From an uncultured Bacteroidales bacterium (GTDB lineage Bacteria > Bacteroidota > Bacteroidia > Bacteroidales > Paludibacteraceae), in assembly GCA_900321005.1 (NCBI GenBank), contig ONUF01000025.1, positions 1 through 35,211 on the forward strand: 35,211 bases of DNA, in the 5' to 3' direction. The notes beneath the pieces were generated by a model, which was not told where the DNA came from, made no database searches, and saw nothing but the letters and a program-made list of their open reading frames with translations. Shown piece after piece: positions 34,366 through 35,211 of the stretch. A program made the position numbers and the translations under genes. Numbering within the stretch: position 1 is the stretch's first letter; the number at the start of each line of letters is the position of its first letter.

Positions 34366-35211
34366 TTATTTAACGATTTGACCCATCGGAGTGTAGCTGT
34401 GGCTGCCCTTCATGATGAAGAGTTGACCCTCACGGAGCACCTTAACAGCCTTACCCTCAGAGAGTGTCTCTTCGATACCTTGACCATGGTTCCGCTGGAT
34501 GTAGATGTATTTCATCGGCCATTCAGGATTACCTAATGGACGGAAATAGATCGTACAATTACCTGCGTACTCTTCCGTAACTACGATGTTGTCACCATCC
34601 GGATAATAGTACCATTCACCCATGAGAACCACCAGGCCCTTCAGTTCGTCGCCTGCTTGCAAATCAACGGTCAACATATACTCCTCGCCAGGGGCTAACT
34701 CCGGGTTCGGAGCGAATGCATATTCTGCAGACGGTTTCCATTCGTTGAACGTACCGACGAGATAGAAGCCGTCAGCAACAACAGGATCGGTTTTCTCCGG
34801 GAAGATGATACCCAGTGAGTCGTTTTCAAAGGTCCAAGTGAAAGTATAGGCACCTTCTACATCAATAATAACGGTCATGTTTGCATCGGAGTTACCGCTG
34901 ATGCCTGCTGCACCGGTGAAGTCACGATGATACTCGTAACCATTCGAGCGCCATTCGCCGTTAACTTTGAGTTTAAACTCATATTTACCCGGCTTTATGT
35001 TATCATTGAAGAGCGTAGCCGACTTTTTATCTTCAGAGAGAGTAAACGGAATCTCAGCTGCCCATTCTGTCATGTCGCCAATAACGGTTACAGTCGGATC
35101 GTCTACTACAGGGTCACCACCTTCTTGGTACTTACCTACCAACGTAGCACTTACTTCACCGGCTGCAGGATTCAGTACAAACGTTACCGTATCCTTTGCT
35201 TCAATAGCATC
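34366..35211 (-). CDS. 3' part of a surface carbohydrate-binding-like protein with a sorting domain (partial)
   Basis: 281 residues are visible and the frame is open to the right edge, so the start lies outside. Two or three beta-sandwich segments: TVTVIGDMTEWAAEIPFTL... with KPGKYEFKLKVNGEW, and DGFYLVGTFNEWKPSAEYAFAPN..., which resemble the SusE/SusF or glycogen-binding (E-set) type that bind starch-like glycans. The C-terminus (about the last 35 residues, with GIEETLSEGKAVKVLREGQ and a final MGQIVK) resembles the type IX secretion sorting domain of Bacteroidales, which ends in a short beta-rich VLRxGQxxI...MGQ pattern. It is likely exported and anchored at the cell surface. An alternative is the C-terminal part of a glycoside hydrolase. 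Confidence 0.75.
   Translation of the reverse strand, partial: DAIEAKDTVTFVLNPAAGEVSATLVGKYQEGGDPVVDDPTVTVIGDMTEWAAEIPFTLSEDKKSATLFNDNIKPGKYEFKLKVNGEWRSNGYEYHRDFTGAAGISGNSDANMTVIIDVEGAYTFTWTFENDSLGIIFPEKTDPVVADGFYLVGTFNEWKPSAEYAFAPNPELAPGEEYMLTVDLQAGDELKGLVVLMGEWYYYPDGDNIVVTEEYAGNCTIYFRPLGNPEWPMKYIYIQRNHGQGIEETLSEGKAVKVLREGQLFIMKGSHSYTPMGQIVK

Overview
The window looks like a piece of a Bacteroidota chromosome, most likely order Bacteroidales. Seven promoters match the Bacteroidetes signature (-33 TTG, 20 nt, -7 TAnnTTTG). Most genes lack a Shine-Dalgarno sequence. The gene families fit as well: FucP-like MFS carrier, POTRA-less Omp85 barrel, Bacteroidetes-type ParC, TamB, DUF5063 next to an exonuclease, and a surface protein with a type IX secretion-like C-terminus. 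The species cannot be told from the sequence.

Layout. 1-434: start of a minus-strand gene leaving the window, its promoter, an 11-bp tandem repeat in its leader, two hairpins, and the promoter of the first plus-strand gene. 435-11920 (plus): MFS carrier, YtxH protein, holin-like membrane protein, PlsC-like acyltransferase, DUF819 membrane protein, Omp85-like barrel, then an RND efflux operon (adaptor, pump, TolC-like channel). The channel gene is broken by an out-of-frame internal deletion. Four spacers here are built from 7- or 8-bp tandem repeats, two of which run exactly into a start codon. 12079-14470: pnp with its own promoter, a leader hairpin and a bidirectional terminator shared with tamB. 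14469-22519 (minus): a small two-helix membrane protein, parC, maf and tamB as one operon.

22666-27962 (minus) is the most unusual part: a visibly AT-richer operon of six genes, nearly all exported. It has two LPP20-type proteins, two CsgG/LpoB-like proteins whose first 156 residues are 94% identical but which carry unrelated C-terminal modules (one an FGE-sulfatase fold, one unknown), a one-helix membrane protein and a small secreted protein. It is followed by a possible 47-residue ORF with a strong Shine-Dalgarno. I think it encodes an undescribed envelope complex.

27963-28566 has no convincing gene but is rich in consecutive stem-loops and ends, on the minus strand, in a terminator-like hairpin. 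Next come a DUF4160/DUF2442 pair (a toxin-antitoxin-like arrangement) and an operon of a secreted coiled-coil protein, upp and a short dprA. At 31447-31494 the promoter of that operon interlocks with a divergent promoter driving DUF5063, a DEDDy exonuclease with a basic tail, and a PhoA-type alkaline phosphatase. The window ends in the 3' part of a minus-strand gene for a multi-domain, probably surface-displayed protein with a SusE/F-like domain.

All family calls were made by reading motifs; no database search was possible.
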